NCBI GenBank assembly: GCA_020073445.1
Contig: JAIQFE010000002.1
Span: forward strand, 124,001 to 188,000
From: Terriglobia bacterium
GTDB taxonomy: Bacteria; Acidobacteriota; Terriglobia; Bryobacterales; Bryobacteraceae
Direction of reading: 5' to 3'
DNA: 64,000 nucleotides
The notes beneath the pieces were generated by a model that ran no database searches, was not told the origin of the DNA, and worked only from the letters and a program-made list of their open reading frames with translations. Of this stretch, positions 30,481 to 36,780 are shown piece by piece. A program made the translations under genes and the position numbers. Every line of letters starts with the position of its first letter. Position 1 is the first letter of the stretch.

Positions 30481-30867
30481 AGCGATTTTATCCTTCCTTC
30501 CTTGGGTTGACTATGATATAAAAACAAATAGGGCTGGTGACGTTTTGAGGGCGGATTTCTCCGCCCCCGCCATTACTGGCGTGGTCAACTTATCATTTCA
30601 CTTGCCCTCTGGAGGAATGAGCTTAGGTCTCCGGCCCGCAAAGCAGAAGCGTCCTAGCTCATTCCTCTACCTTCGTTTTCAAGCATACGCCTAGAACATT
30701 TCTCTGGTCAAGCGTTTTATGCGTCGGCTTAAAGACACACTATGTGCCTTTTCCACATTGCCATTTTATTTCTGTGGAAAACGTGATGTTAAAATCAGCG
30801 TCGGTAATCTGACTCTGTGTTCGATGCCGGTTTCGCCATGTATGTGGATCGCGTAGACTGAATCCAG
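30481..30867. other. Internal transposon spacer with promoter region and two hairpins
   Basis: About 390 bases without a recognisable gene. It should contain the promoter for the minus-strand passenger operon (TATCAT-like box near 30510) and possibly for the small plus-strand ORF. A GGGCGGA-TTTC-TCCGCCC hairpin lies near 30550-30570, and a much longer palindrome is listed separately at 30612-30667. The region is AT-rich towards 30780. Confidence 0.5.
30612..30667. repeat. Long palindrome inside the transposon
   Basis: GAGGAATGAGCT (30612-30623) pairs perfectly with AGCTCATTCCTC (30656-30667). Allowing one bulged T, AGG/CCT extends the stem to 15 bp. The loop of about 25 bases is GC-rich. Possible roles are a terminator-like structure, a protein site or a small RNA. 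Confidence 0.7.
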
Positions 30868-31020
30868 ATGCCCAAGCGCAGCGCACCCGCACTAAAGAAC
30901 GTCACTGTGGACAAGTCCGCATTCGACGCGCTGCTTGGCGTTCTGATCGCATCGCCACCGATACGCAAGGACGATCTGAAGCCTAAGCGGAAATCGAAGC
31001 GGGCCAAGAAGGCAGTCTGA
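30868..31020 (+). CDS. Small basic transposon protein (50 residues)
   Basis: MPKRSAPALKNVTVDKSAFD followed by ALLGVLIASPPIRKDDL and a lysine/arginine-rich end (KPKRKSKRAKKAV). Short ORFs of this kind (a D-x-x-L-x-x-L-I-x-S-P-P-x-x-K pattern) are often found beside IS1595-type transposases; the role is unknown. It contains one ATA isoleucine codon (PPIR). Confidence 0.5.
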   Translation: MPKRSAPALKNVTVDKSAFDALLGVLIASPPIRKDDLKPKRKSKRAKKAV

Positions 31021-31022
31021 AC

Positions 31023-31121
31023 ATGCCCAAGAGGTTGCCGGAATGGTTATTGTGGATCACCATTCTCTTGATCGCGTTCGGCATCGTAACGTTCCTTGGC
31101 CTCCACTACAAGCTGTTCTGA
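31023..31121 (+). CDS. Tiny single-TM protein (32 residues)
   Basis: MPKRLPEWLLWITILLIAFG followed by IVTFLGLHYKLF: a short positively charged start and one hydrophobic helix. It begins two bases after the 50-residue ORF, which supports translation. Its 3' part overlaps the end of the transposase gene on the other strand by 75 bases, so it could be fortuitous. Confidence 0.4.
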   Translation: MPKRLPEWLLWITILLIAFGIVTFLGLHYKLF

Positions 31122-32093
31122 GGAAGTCTTGGCGATCAGCGCCTTGTAGCGTAGCGCGTTCCCTATCGCCAGATTCATGATGATGAGCGCGAATAGGTCT
31201 TCACACTCGCGCTGATTAAAGCGGAACGAGAACTCGTTCAGGTAGCGGTGGAGATGCTTCACGCTCACGCTGTGGAAGGAACCTATCAGGCCACGCTTGA
31301 AAAGACTCCAGAACGATTCGATGCCTTGGGTGTGGACCTGCCCGCGCACCCATTCTTCTTTCGAGTGCGAGACTATTTGGTGCTTCCAGCCTGACTTGCC
31401 GAGCGATATGTACGCCTTGTGATCGTCGGTCATGATGTCAGTCCCCGGAGCGATGTGATCCTGAACAATGCCCGTCATGACTTGCTTTATCTCACGCTCT
31501 ACGGGAAACGCCTTGACCTTGGAAGGACCATCTTCCGTGCCGCGCTGCATGACGCCAGCCACGGCTTGCTTGTCGTAGGCAGCGCGTTTCCGGCGGGGGT
31601 CGAAGCGTCCTCCGACGAATGTGGCGTCCACTTCGACAGTCCCACCGAAGAGCCCAAGTGTACCATCCTGCATCGCCTCACGGATGCGATGGTCAAGGAA
31701 CCACGCCGTGCGGTAGTTAACGCCCAGATCCCGCTGCATCTGCTTTGCGGAAACGCTTTTCTTGGCGTTTGCGATTAGCGCCACGGCCATGAACCACTTG
31801 GCTAGGGGTAGGTGGCTCTTGTCGAATATCGTGCCTGTGGTGGCGCTGTATTGGTAGCGGCAGCCATCGTTATTACACTGGTAGAGACGGCGGGCAGGAA
31901 CGCGAACCTCTTTGATCTCGCCCTTGCGGTTGGTTCGCTCCCGCGTGGTTTCGTTGGTGATGATCTTGGCAACCTTGTCAGACCCGCACTTGAGGCAGCG
32001 AATGCCATCCGGCCAGCGCATGGCTTCGAGATAGGCCAAACACTGCTCTTCAGTCCCGAAGTTCTTGGCGGTCTGTATCAGGCTTTGTGCCAT
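31047..32093 (-). CDS. IS1595-family (ISXO2-like) transposase
   Basis: A 348-residue transposase. The N-terminal zinc-ribbon reads RCLKCGSDKV...YQCNNDGCRYQYS (about 34-84). The DDE-type catalytic core includes VEVDATFVGG (first Asp), IMTDDHKAY (second Asp) and, where DDE enzymes have Glu, the GIESFWSLFKRGL segment typical of the ISXO2 group. It appears intact and full length. Of its 20 isoleucines, 7 use ATA (for example codon 6), a striking excess beside the passenger genes and the GC-rich host genes. Confidence 0.96.
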   Translation of the reverse strand: MAQSLIQTAKNFGTEEQCLAYLEAMRWPDGIRCLKCGSDKVAKIITNETTRERTNRKGEIKEVRVPARRLYQCNNDGCRYQYSATTGTIFDKSHLPLAKWFMAVALIANAKKSVSAKQMQRDLGVNYRTAWFLDHRIREAMQDGTLGLFGGTVEVDATFVGGRFDPRRKRAAYDKQAVAGVMQRGTEDGPSKVKAFPVEREIKQVMTGIVQDHIAPGTDIMTDDHKAYISLGKSGWKHQIVSHSKEEWVRGQVHTQGIESFWSLFKRGLIGSFHSVSVKHLHRYLNEFSFRFNQRECEDLFALIIMNLAIGNALRYKALIAKTSSEQLVVEAKERYDAERDQENGDPQ

Positions 32094-32118
32094 GACTAAG
32101 CATAGCTAAACCCTTATG

Positions 32119-32140
32119 CTTTGTCAAGTGCATAATCACC
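32119..32140 (-). repeat. Right terminal inverted repeat of the transposon
   Basis: Inverted copy of 28573-28594, identical over 22 bases. The following bases 32141-32148 (GCAAAATC) are the second copy of the target duplication. Confidence 0.93.
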
Positions 32141-32148
32141 GCAAAATC

Positions 32149-32185
32149 TGGCCAAGAAGAACAACCTCGTACCGTACCGCTTCAA
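32149..32185 (-). pseudogene. Displaced original 5' end of the CHAT gene
   Basis: If the transposon and one target copy are removed, the minus strand reads without interruption from a TTG at 32183-32185 into the CHAT frame: KRYGTRLFFLAR, then FCLGLVLTVCMAATRPSSA. That makes a complete signal peptide with a basic start. An in-frame TAA lies 12 bases upstream of the TTG. The original start was therefore here, about 60 bases downstream of the anti-sigma gene. Confidence 0.75.
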
Positions 32186-32245
32186 AAAGGGCAGTTAGAT
32201 ACTAGCAGGAATTTGGCGGTAGGTCCAAGAGATATCTGATGCGGA

Positions 32246-32968
32246 TCAGAAACCGGCGGCGAAAAGAACGTTCGATGTCGGCGCCGGGGAGCCCGATTCC
32301 GGCTCTACGGTGACGGCTAGCGTCACGTTGGAATCCACAGCGCCCGTCAGAATATGCATCGCGGTGCCTTGTGGTCCGGATTGGAAAAGACCCGCCGGCT
32401 GCGGCGCGCCCCCTTTCGGGATAACCCACATCTCATATGTCTTGCCCGCTGGGAGCGCCGGCAAGTTCGACGCGATCAGCAAGACTCCCATGCGGGGGTT
32501 GAGGAAAAAATTGCCCCGCGGCGGCGCCGGTTGGCCTTGTCCGAAATTCACCTGACGCGTTTCCGGTTGGTTCAGGAATGTGACCGCTTGCTCCAGCCGG
32601 TCGCGCTCCCCGACCGTCTGTTGCAAGGTTGCGCGCGCGTTCGCCAGTTCTCGATCCGTGATGCGCTTCTCCACTCCGAGCCACAGCGCGACGATCAATG
32701 AACACGCGGCCGCCAGTGCCGCGACCCATTCCCAACCCGCACGCTGCTGGCCCACCGAGGACAATACGCGCCGCCGAAGCCGCGACGGAGGCACTACTTC
32801 CTGAGCCTGGCTCAGCATCAGGGCGTTCACGCCGAGCGCGTCCTTCAGGTACTTCTCGCAGGCGGCGCAATTCCGCGCAAGGTGCGCCTCGACTTCGCGT
32901 TTTTCCTCGCCCTCGAGCACGCCCAGCGCGTAGAGTTCGTAGCTGTCGCGCAGATCTTCGCAGGTCAT
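32246..32968 (-). CDS. Anti-sigma-K factor (RskA-like)
   Basis: A 240-residue protein. The N-terminal zinc-finger-like domain (about 1-60) has HLARNCAACEKYL, a transmembrane helix lies at about 83-101 (WVAALAAACSLIVALWLG), and the outer RskA domain (about 140-240) has NPRMGVLLIASNLPALPAGKTYEMWVIPKGG, shown here in outline, the family hallmark. It follows the sigma gene at 32976 by seven bases. It should hold that sigma factor at the membrane and release it on proteolysis. Confidence 0.92.
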   Translation of the reverse strand: MTCEDLRDSYELYALGVLEGEEKREVEAHLARNCAACEKYLKDALGVNALMLSQAQEVVPPSRLRRRVLSSVGQQRAGWEWVAALAAACSLIVALWLGVEKRITDRELANARATLQQTVGERDRLEQAVTFLNQPETRQVNFGQGQPAPPRGNFFLNPRMGVLLIASNLPALPAGKTYEMWVIPKGGAPQPAGLFQSGPQGTAMHILTGAVDSNVTLAVTVEPESGSPAPTSNVLFAAGF

Positions 32969-32975
32969 AGGCAGG

Positions 32976-33593
32976 TCATACCGCCGCCGCTTCCGTCAGT
33001 TGCTCTCGCAAAGCCTTCAGTGCCGACCGGACCCAGGTCTTGACGGTCCCTAGCGGCTGCTGCATGCGTTCGGCCATCTCGGTCTGCGAAAGCCCCTCGT
33101 AGTAAGCAAGCTCGACCACCGTTTTTTGATGCGGAGTCAGCTTCTCAAAAGCGGCCTTGATCCGGCGCGCCCGGTCCAGAGACAACGCGCGATCCTCGAA
33201 ATCGCAGAACCTCCCAGGGTGTTCCAGTTGATCCAGTTCGAGCGCCGCCGCCGACATTTTTCCGTCCGCGGAACGCAAGTAATCGATGGCGCGATTGCGC
33301 GCCACCGTAACTACCCAAGGTCCCAGCGCCCCGCGCTCCTGGTCGAACGCTTGTATCCGGTTCCACACCCGCAGGAAGGTTTCTTGCACCAGGTCCTCGG
33401 CCGCCGCCGAGTTCCGCACCATGCGCAGAATCAGGGAATATACCAGCCGGCCGTAGCGATCGTAGAGTTCCCGCATCGCGCCGCCATCCCGGGCCTTGAG
33501 ACGGCGGGCCAGATCGCCGTCGTCCTTGAAGCGCAGCGACACCTGCAACAGGGCTAAAGCGAGGGAAACCGGGATAAGTCGGGCTAGCATCAC
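32976..33593 (-). CDS. ECF sigma factor (SigK-like)
   Basis: A 205-residue sigma factor. Region 2 covers about 30-100 (MRELYDRYGRLVYSLILRM, VQETFLRVWNR) and region 4 about 140-195 (AFEKLTPHQKTVVELAYYEG, LSQTEMAERMQQPLGTVKTW). The first about 20 residues are hydrophobic and perhaps not translated, since an internal start would fit the family better. Its partner is the RskA-like gene seven bases downstream; before the transposon arrived the CHAT gene was next in line. Confidence 0.93.
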   Translation of the reverse strand: MMLARLIPVSLALALLQVSLRFKDDGDLARRLKARDGGAMRELYDRYGRLVYSLILRMVRNSAAAEDLVQETFLRVWNRIQAFDQERGALGPWVVTVARNRAIDYLRSADGKMSAAALELDQLEHPGRFCDFEDRALSLDRARRIKAAFEKLTPHQKTVVELAYYEGLSQTEMAERMQQPLGTVKTWVRSALKALREQLTEAAAV

Positions 33594-33639
33594 TTAACCT
33601 AAATACGCTGTTGGACCTTCCAACGGATTCAACCGGGAA

Positions 33640-34050
33640 TTATACCCTAGCCCGCAGCGCCTGCCGTAACTTCTCGATGCCTTCGGCATCCCCTCGCCAG
33701 ATCACTCGCGGTAGCGGGATCTTCAACCACGCATGAACCGGTAGGGTGACCGCGTAAATCCTCGACATCATTGCGCTCGCCAGCCCCACGCCGCACCCGT
33801 AGAACGGGATCATAGACAGGCTCCGTACCATCATGGTCCAGCCGAATAACGAGATCATGGAAACCACGCTGCCCACAGCGAAAACCGCCGGCCACTTCAC
33901 CGTCCCTGCCATGGAGACGCGGCCAAGAGCCTGATATCCAAGGATTGTCAGGAAACCAATGATCATCGGCCAGACGTACAGGAAGAATCCCTGCTTGAGG
34001 TAGAACACAAAGGCGGCAGTCGGCGAGATGACAAGCGAGTGATCGATCAT
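33640..34050 (-). CDS. Integral membrane protein of unknown function
   Basis: A 136-residue protein with about three hydrophobic helices (about 10-35, 50-72, 76-100), ending in a basic soluble tail (VIWRGDAEGIEKLRQALRARV). No domain recognised. It overlaps the thioredoxin-like gene by four bases (ATGA), so the two are co-translated and may act together in membrane redox work. Confidence 0.75.
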   Translation of the reverse strand: MIDHSLVISPTAAFVFYLKQGFFLYVWPMIIGFLTILGYQALGRVSMAGTVKWPAVFAVGSVVSMISLFGWTMMVRSLSMIPFYGCGVGLASAMMSRIYAVTLPVHAWLKIPLPRVIWRGDAEGIEKLRQALRARV

Positions 34051-34529
34051 CGCGCGCCCATCGACTTAAGCAACGCACTCAGGTAGTCGTGGGTCTGCAG
34101 AATCGGACTGCCCAGCCGCTCGCTTTGCGCCCGGATCACCCCCGCCTTGTCGATCACCACAACTTGAGGCGTCCCCAGCCGTTCCCCGCGCGCGATTCCC
34201 AGGAAATTATGCGCCGCATCGGTGTTGCTGACGCCCACCGGGAAGCTCAGCCCGAACCGCTTCCTGAATGCGGCCGTGTCCGCGCCTTCGTTGAATGCCA
34301 CCTCAGCCACTTGCAGCCCCGCAAATTCGTGTGAGAGCTGCTCGAACACCCCCGAGGCTCTCTGACAATGCGGGCATTCGGTAGAGATGAACGCCAGCAG
34401 CACCACGTGTCCGCGCCAGCTTGACAGAGTTGCTGTGCCGATCCTAAGCTGGGGCGCCGGCCGCGGCACTGGATCCTGCGCCATCAGCGTCAGACAACCC
34501 GCTAGCGACGCGATCAGAATGCGCTTCAA
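34047..34529 (-). CDS. TlpA-like thioredoxin-fold exported protein
   Basis: About 160 residues using a TTG start at 34527-34529, chosen because a GGAGG ribosome site lies six bases upstream and the frame begins a signal peptide (LKRILIASLAGCLTLMAQ). An in-frame start at 34583 lies before the upstream hairpin and is less likely. The thioredoxin fold carries the redox motif CPHC (STECPHCQRA) and a GTPQVVVIDKAG segment with the cis-proline. It probably reduces or shuffles disulphides outside the membrane. It sits between a Cys-rich peptide gene and a membrane protein gene. Confidence 0.82.
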   Translation of the reverse strand: MKRILIASLAGCLTLMAQDPVPRPAPQLRIGTATLSSWRGHVVLLAFISTECPHCQRASGVFEQLSHEFAGLQVAEVAFNEGADTAAFRKRFGLSFPVGVSNTDAAHNFLGIARGERLGTPQVVVIDKAGVIRAQSERLGSPILQTHDYLSALLKSMGAR

Positions 34530-34559
34530 TGGAAGCCTCCATAAATCCCAGAACAATAA

Positions 34560-34578
34560 GGGGGCCTGGAAGGCCCCC
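34560..34578 (-). terminator. Hairpin between the peptide gene and the tlpA-like gene
   Basis: GGGGGCC (34560-34566) pairs with GGCCCCC (34572-34578) around a 5-base loop. Read on the minus strand the stem is followed by TTATTGTT. It lies 20 bases after the peptide stop and about 30 before the tlpA-like start, so it may act as a partial terminator that makes peptide mRNA more abundant than the downstream genes. Confidence 0.6.
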
Positions 34579-34598
34579 CGCACATCACGGCGCCACCC

Positions 34599-34742
34599 CT
34601 AGTAAGGGCAACATCCCACGAGAACACCACCATTCCAGGGGGCATCACCGCAGGCGTAGTAGTCGCCTCCGAATGCTTCCTGACAAGCCCCGTTCTCGTC
34701 CATGCCGCTGCCCGGCAACCAAACCACACGTCCTGGATCCAT
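34599..34742 (-). CDS. Cys- and Gly-rich small peptide (47 residues)
   Basis: Starts MDPGRVVWLPGSGMDENGAC and ends APWNGGVLVGCCPY. Four cysteines (20, 31, 44, 45), about nine glycines, and an ACQEAFGGDYYACGD centre. A near-perfect AAGGAGG ribosome site lies seven bases before the ATG, which is strong evidence of translation. There is no clear signal peptide. A hairpin follows, then a thioredoxin-like exported protein and a membrane protein on the same strand. It could be a modified-peptide precursor or a small disulphide protein; no family recognised. Confidence 0.65.
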   Translation of the reverse strand: MDPGRVVWLPGSGMDENGACQEAFGGDYYACGDAPWNGGVLVGCCPY

Positions 34743-34894
34743 TCAGAAATCCTCCTTACGCCCCGTTTGTCCCATCGAATCTTCCTCGCGCCAGCCGATT
34801 GCGACCGCCAAGTCGCAGAAGAATCGTGGCGGATTGTGTTCATCGCGCGCGTGACCCCGACGGTTTGTAGGGGATCTGGCATAATAAGGGCACT

Positions 34895-35482
34895 GTGTCA
34901 CGGGCAAAAGAGCTGGAATCGCGTCTGGAGCATACCGAGCAACAACTCCGCCTTCTGCAGAAGATCAGTCGCTTCATGGTCCGCGAAATGAGCCTCGGCT
35001 CTTCCTTGCAGGAAGTGGTTTCCCTGGTCGTCGAGTTCATGGAGTGCGACTCCTGTTTGCTGTATCTGCTGCAGGGACGGGAACTCATGCTGTGCGCTTC
35101 TAACAATCCGCGTCCGGAAACCATCGGTAAGGTGCGCCTGCACGTCGGGGAAGGTCTCACGGGCTGGGTGGCGCGCGAGCGGCGCTTGCTGGCGATCTCC
35201 CGTGAAGCCTATGGCGATTCCCGTTTCAAGCTCTTCACCAGTCTGCCGGAAGATACCTACGAGGCGTTTCTGTCAGCCCCGATTGTGGTGCGTGATCGCG
35301 TGGCCGGTGTTATCAATGTGCAGCATCGCGAGCCGCATTTTCATTCGGGCGGAGAAATGGAACTCCTCACCACCGTAGGCGAGCAGATCGGATGCCTGGT
35401 GGCCCTGGCGCAAAGCGATCTGAAGGCGCTCGACACCGCGCAGGTTCTGGATCTGGTCATGAGTCCCGCCCGTCGCGGCTGA
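34895..35482 (+). CDS. GAF-domain protein
   Basis: A 195-residue cytoplasmic protein with a GTG start. An N-terminal coiled coil (KELESRLEHTEQQLRLLQKIS in outline, about 5-30) leads into a single GAF domain (about 30-175) with VGEGLTGWVARERRLLAISREA and APIVVRDRVAGVINVQHREPH, typical of GAF ligand pockets. It resembles the GAF part of PtsP. No output domain is attached. It is transcribed away from the peptide/tlpA-like group. Confidence 0.88.
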   Translation: MSRAKELESRLEHTEQQLRLLQKISRFMVREMSLGSSLQEVVSLVVEFMECDSCLLYLLQGRELMLCASNNPRPETIGKVRLHVGEGLTGWVARERRLLAISREAYGDSRFKLFTSLPEDTYEAFLSAPIVVRDRVAGVINVQHREPHFHSGGEMELLTTVGEQIGCLVALAQSDLKALDTAQVLDLVMSPARRG

Positions 35483-35624
35483 ACTCTGCTCAACGAAAAA
35501 CGGGGCCGGAACGGCAAAAACAAAATCCGCCCAGCCTGCTTTATTCACACATCATCCACGCCGGAAGCCAGCTAAACCATACATTCCAAGTAAGTTATTT
35601 ATTGAGGAAACTGTTACTTTCCTG

Positions 35625-35654
35625 TTGACGGTGAGCCCGCTTCGGGAGCATGAT
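35625..35654 (+). promoter_or_regulatory. Possible sigma-70 promoter for the structured RNA
   Basis: TTGACG (35625-35630, 5 of 6 to consensus), 18-base spacer, CATGAT (35649-35654, 4 of 6). Transcription would begin near 35659-35661, exactly where the 11-bp closing stem of the RNA candidate starts. Confidence 0.55.
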
Positions 35655-35658
35655 GACT

Positions 35659-36267
35659 GTGGTTCCAAGAGGTTCGAAGGATAGCGAGCCTGGCAGGAAG
35701 TAGCGGATCCGGACCGATGATCCGCAGCGCTGAGCGATGACTAAAATTGTTGCCGCGCTGCGGGGAGCGAAGGAAGATCGGGCAACCTGCAAGGGTAAGC
35801 TTTATAGTTCGAGGCTGGGTCGAGGGCTTTGATCCCGAGGGATTGAGAAATCCCGGAGGGGAGCCGAAGTCCGGAGACGAACTATAAGTCCTGAGATCGG
35901 GTCAGGCAACGGGTTCCGCACGCAGATCGTGCCCCGCGAGGTCACAAAAAACCGAGCGGGGGCGGGAGTGCGGCGCCGAACGGGCAGGATCAGATTTGAG
36001 GATCGTTTCGAAGATGCAGGCCGGGAACGTTGACGCAGTTACGGGGATCGGTCGCGAGGCCAGTCCTCGGTGCTGTAGAGCGAAAGGTCGCATCGAGAAG
36101 CGGGCTTCTACCGGAATGGTGAGCAGACGCGCACCTGCGCACTGATCCGCCGTTGGCCAAAACCAACAGCGGGGAGCAAGGGGCTCACGTCTCGCCAATT
36201 CGGATGCCACGTTCTGACCGTGCATGCCGGTCGGAGAGCAAGCTGCCGGAGGGTCACTTGGAACCAC
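35659..36267 (+). ncRNA. Candidate large structured non-coding RNA (about 610 nt)
   Basis: No convincing gene lies in 35483-36309. GTGGTTCCAAG (35659-35669) is the exact complement of CTTGGAACCAC (36257-36267), closing the whole region. Inside are many local stems: 35703-35709/35719-35725 (7 bp), 35725-35730/35755-35760, 35802-35811/35878-35887 (10 bp), which encloses GGGATT-GAGA-AATCCC with a GNRA loop (35839-35854), 35918-35922/35928-35932, 36055-36059/36065-36069, 36119-36124/36183-36188, which encloses CCGC-C-GTTGG / CCAAC-A-GCGG (36147-36172), and 36216-36220/36228-36232. Unpaired parts are purine-rich on the plus strand. It does not match RNase P RNA, tmRNA, 6S or group II intron signatures I know. 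Confidence 0.6.
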
Positions 36268-36309
36268 TTCTATCCCGCCCGCCCTACTGCGTGCTTCGCG
36301 CGCGGCCAG

Positions 36310-36771
36310 CTATGGCATCTGATTCCCAGATCCCTCCCCGGGCGGGGTTTGTGCAGCCGCCACTATAGCGGCCCCCATCTCTGGAGTTCCTGGATTTTGC
36401 GTTAGCGGAATCGGTTCTGCTCGAACTTGGTGACGCCACTCGAAATTTGCTTTTGCTGGCTTAAAGGTGGCGAAATTACAGCGGCAGGCCGGACAGCGCC
36501 GCGGAGTGGCGCCGGCGCGCAGCAGGAATCGCGTCCAGCGAGGGGGGTTATAGTACTGCATCGTCCATTTCGTTAATTCCTGACGGTAGCAACGGGGACA
36601 ACGCGCGTACTTCCACGACCCGTCTGCCCAGACGCTGGTTTCCCAACGGCTGCTGCAGCGCCGGCAGCGGAGCGGCGAAATGCCGAAAAAGCTCTTCACA
36701 TATTGGACCAATCCCTGGGGCCTGGAGACGCGAATGTCTCGTGTTCCGCAGTTGGGACAGGCTAATTGCAT
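36310..36771 (-). CDS. Multi zinc-ribbon protein
   Basis: A 153-residue protein with four CxxC-type pairs: CPNCGTRD, RCRRCSSRW, RCPRCYRQE and RCPACRCN, forming probably two zinc ribbons separated by about 30 residues. A basic, Pro-rich C-terminal tail follows. No enzyme motif is seen, so a nucleic acid- or protein-binding role is likely. It lies immediately beyond the structured RNA candidate, on the opposite strand, and nine bases downstream of the aminotransferase gene, with which it probably forms an operon. Confidence 0.8.
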   Translation of the reverse strand: MQLACPNCGTRDIRVSRPQGLVQYVKSFFGISPLRCRRCSSRWETSVWADGSWKYARCPRCYRQELTKWTMQYYNPPRWTRFLLRAGATPRRCPACRCNFATFKPAKANFEWRHQVRAEPIPLTQNPGTPEMGAAIVAAAQTPPGEGSGNQMP

Positions 36772-36780
36772 GAATTGGTC

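Larger units (their letters stand above)
28573..32140 (-). mobile_element. Complete IS1595-family transposon with passenger genes and a tRNA
   Basis: A 3568-bp element with perfect 22-bp terminal inverted repeats at 28573-28594 and 32119-32140 (inward sequence GGTGATTATGCACTTGAC...). It is flanked by an exact 8-bp target duplication GCAAAATC at 28565-28572 and 32141-32148; 8 bp is the usual duplication for this family. It carries a LuxR-type helix-turn-helix protein, a DUF3800 protein, an unusual tRNA, a helix-turn-helix-like protein, two tiny ORFs and an intact transposase whose start lies 25 bases inside the right repeat. The perfect ends and intact transposase suggest a recent insertion. 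Confidence 0.93.

Noticed and set aside
35659-36267. Identification of the structured region as RNase P RNA, tmRNA or a group II intron
   Set aside because: A GAAGTCCGGAG segment recalls an RNase P motif, but the other conserved regions and the length do not fit. No tmRNA ends or tag frame, and no GTGYG start or domain V hairpin were found.
35902-36267. 121-residue minus-strand open frame in the RNA region
   Set aside because: Pro/Arg/Ser-rich, no domain and no ribosome site; base pairing and purine bias support the plus strand as RNA.
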